A stretch of DNA of 64,000 nt, taken from the NCBI GenBank assembly GCA_012064415.1, contig SSNU01000279.1, positions 558,001 through 622,000 of the forward strand, written 5' to 3'. This document shows, piece by piece, positions 61,703 to 64,000 of the stretch (position 1 is the first letter of the stretch; every line of letters begins with the position of its first letter). Source of the stretch: Gyrodactylus bullatarudis. Its lineage: Eukaryota; Platyhelminthes; Monogenea; Gyrodactylidea; Gyrodactylidae. A program made the translations under genes and the position numbers. The notes beneath the pieces were generated by a model, which saw nothing but the letters and a program-made list of their open reading frames with translations, searched no databases and was not told the DNA's origin.

Positions 61703-64000
61703 TAATAACTACCATAAGCTGGGTTACCTCTTTTAATAGAATGAATGATTGACAAACAACCAGAGGTAATGTCTGGGAAAATATATACCATAATTCCTCT
61801 ATCAATGTTTTCACAATTTCCAGATCAGATGACTCTCTTTCTGATTTATATTCCCAGATCACCTGTTTGAAAATTTAAAAATTATTTTTTCAGCCTCCAT
61901 TTCTATAGAAGGGTTTCCTAGTTTCGACAGAATTTCTGTACTTAAATTCAATTTTAAACGGGGTCCTTTTCACACAGAATCCTAAGGTTCACGTTCTTTG
62001 ATTCTCAGACAAAGAATCATCCTTTTCTAATTTTAACAGAAATGGAATTTCAACATGAAATGTAACTGTTTCAGTTCACGTGAGAAATCCGACGTTTTAC
62101 ATCCGAATTTATATAATCTCTTTTGGTAAGTTGAATGGGGTAATTTATTCGATCTGTTTTGAAACAAAAAAAAACAGCAATCTCTCTTTAAATATTGATA
62201 TAAATTGATCGCATCATTTATCAACCTATTCAAGTCGTTCATTGCAAATTTGAACGACCATCATTAGCTAAACTATACAGATGGAAAATAAATTTTAAAA
62301 AATACAAAGATGTAGATTGGGCATGGCCAATGAATGGCCTCGGGATATGAAAGAAAATCTTCTTATCTTCCAATTAAATCTGCAGTGTATTTTGCCTGGG
62401 TTATTTCGTATCTATTATTAAATAAATGAAACTTTGAGTGAGAAATAATTGAATGTGTCTCTTCTTAACACTCTGAGAACATCTTTGAGTCAGCTGTATT
62501 GTTCTTGTAGTGCATTAATGAAGATGAACAATCTTACCCGTGTTATCATTATGAATAATTCCTTTTCGTAACACGTAACTGTTATAATTTTAGATTGTAA
62601 GGGGATTTTTGGGAGTTCCATCTAATAAAATTGGAAAAGTGATTGAGTACCAATTTCTACGACTAATTCCTTGTTAGGTTGGAGCACTTGATAAAAAAGG
62701 TGTCGTGTTCCCCCATCAGCACTCACACATAGAAAAAAACTATCTACTTCTCTCTAAAATCAGGAAATACAAGTCACTCAAAGTATCATTTCTTTCTATA
62801 ATCTACCATTCTATTATACAATATATAAATATTGTTACAATTAGAGTTTTTAAAAATGGTAAAATAATAAAGAACACCTAGAAAGGTAAAGAGAACAATA
62901 GAAATCCAGACAATTGAGCACAGAGCTTCCCAGTAGTAAAAATCAATTCTCTGAAATCACGTAGCAAAGTCAAAACTAACAATGCCCTAGAAAAACCTAG
63001 CTTAGGCATAATTATTTTCAAAATGACATTACTGATAAACCTTTAAGAAATGTACAAATCGATTTTCACAACAGTAACAGATGTAGACACATTCATAAAT
63101 AAATTCAATGGTAGAATCATGAATCATGGCTTTCAATCCAAAGGGATTCAAGGGAAGTGTTACCCAAATATTTTGAGAATTAACCCATCATTTTGTAAGA
63201 ATTGAAATTTGATATTTTGATCATTGTCCGTACTTGAAAATCGATGAAATTTTGATAATCCAAGATCCCTGAAAAATGACGAATTTATCTAAAGTTTTTC
63301 TTCTCTAATTGTGATCCTAACAACTTAATTTTGATCACACTTATTCACTTTGAAATCAGCATAATTTTCCAACACAAAGTTCAATAAAAAGTTCATGGGA
63401 TTTTCCTATGGGATAATATCCTTGAAAATTGATTTTTTTAATAATAGGGAAGGAAAAATGCCATTTGAATCACATAATTAAATCAAATGGAAAATAAATA
63501 AATAATTTCCACATTTAAAATGTTTGAGCTCACTATGTTTGTTGATTTCGGAACGGTGAGTTTTTTCGATCTCAGATATCAATATCTGATCACTTTAAAA
63601 CTAGGAAATCAACTAAGGCGTCATTATTTGAGTTCTCAAATAAACTATCCTCGTATTACCTTTTTCTCGAAAGCTGGAATAATTGGTCTTATTGCAATAT
63701 ATGGAGATTGGAGAAAGAGGAAATTGTTTCCCAAATAATGTGATCAGGAATCAGGATAAATTTCCTCAGACTCTTGAAATTTTATTTGCACTGTTACTTA
63801 AAATCTTACCGGAAAGAAAGAATGTTTGGTTGAATTGGTTTTCTCTTCTTCAGTTTGATTGCAGTGCACAAATAAGAGAAAACTTTTTCTTATAAATTAC
63901 GATAACTTCTTTTTTCTTCTTGTTCATTTCCCCTTTGACGAAGAAGATTTCAGTCAAAGATGATTCCGACAGATGTGAAAAGGAAAGAAATCCTTTGGAT

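Larger units (their letters stand above)
45984..64000. other. 18-kb region without recognisable genes
   Basis: Upstream of the Musashi start codon and AT-rich throughout. I could not support any exon chain on either strand; the short open frames lack family motifs and splice support. What can be seen are inverted-repeat elements (48820-49195, 54083-54372, 60050-60552, 61274-61702), a possible retroelement scrap at 50402-50623, and diverged pieces of family A near 49640-49980, 52620-52900, 59500-59760 and 63165-63440. It could include the Musashi promoter, untranslated first exons and distal regulatory sequence. Confidence 0.5.

Noticed and set aside
1..64000. CRISPR arrays, operons, rRNA genes
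   Set aside because: No regularly spaced direct repeats, no bacterial gene organisation and no rRNA-like conserved stretches were seen.

Overview
This window looks like a nuclear contig from an AT-rich animal, most likely an arthropod. A caligid copepod (salmon-louse type) would fit, but that is inference from base composition and protein style, not shown by the sequence. Evidence for a eukaryote: every sizeable gene is split by GT-AG introns, and the recognisable products are metazoan (insulysin, WASP, group III secreted phospholipase A2, a TGF-beta/BMP-type receptor, the splicing factor CWC25, prefoldin subunit 4, Musashi). All exon boundaries below were assigned by hand from splice consensus, phase and family alignment. 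No transcript data were available.

Layout, left to right: an insulysin-like M16 peptidase (minus, 11 exons, 769-10499); WASP copy 1 (plus, 10617-16965); WASP copy 2 (plus, 17411-19962); a secreted group III PLA2 (minus, 20990-22301); a TGF-beta-superfamily receptor whose kinase domain has lost its catalytic residues (plus, 23671-30574); CWC25-like (minus, 32335-33365); prefoldin 4 (plus, 33507-33913); Musashi (minus, 35192-45983). From 45984 to 64000 no gene can be supported, only repeats. Two pairs are head to head with very short shared upstream regions: insulysin/WASP1 (117 bp between start codons) and CWC25/prefoldin 4 (141 bp). Most other neighbours converge.

Two themes stand out. First, several introns are extremely short (22, 29, 32, 34 and 38 nt) beside others of 2-5 kb. 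The 22-nt case in WASP2 is supported by exact collinearity with its intron-less paralogue. Second, the non-coding sequence is rich in small DNA transposons: two hAT-type MITE families with 8-bp target duplications, a TTAA-flanked piggyBac-type MITE nested in a TA-flanked foldback element, and a long inverted-repeat family present in at least six copies.

The most interesting gene is the receptor at 23671-30574. It has a cysteine-rich ectodomain with a CCD...FCN box, one membrane span and a full-length kinase-fold region, but the HRD Asp, the catalytic-loop Lys and Asn, the DLG Asp and the glycine loop are all replaced. It appears to be a transmembrane pseudokinase receptor of the BMP/TGF-beta class.
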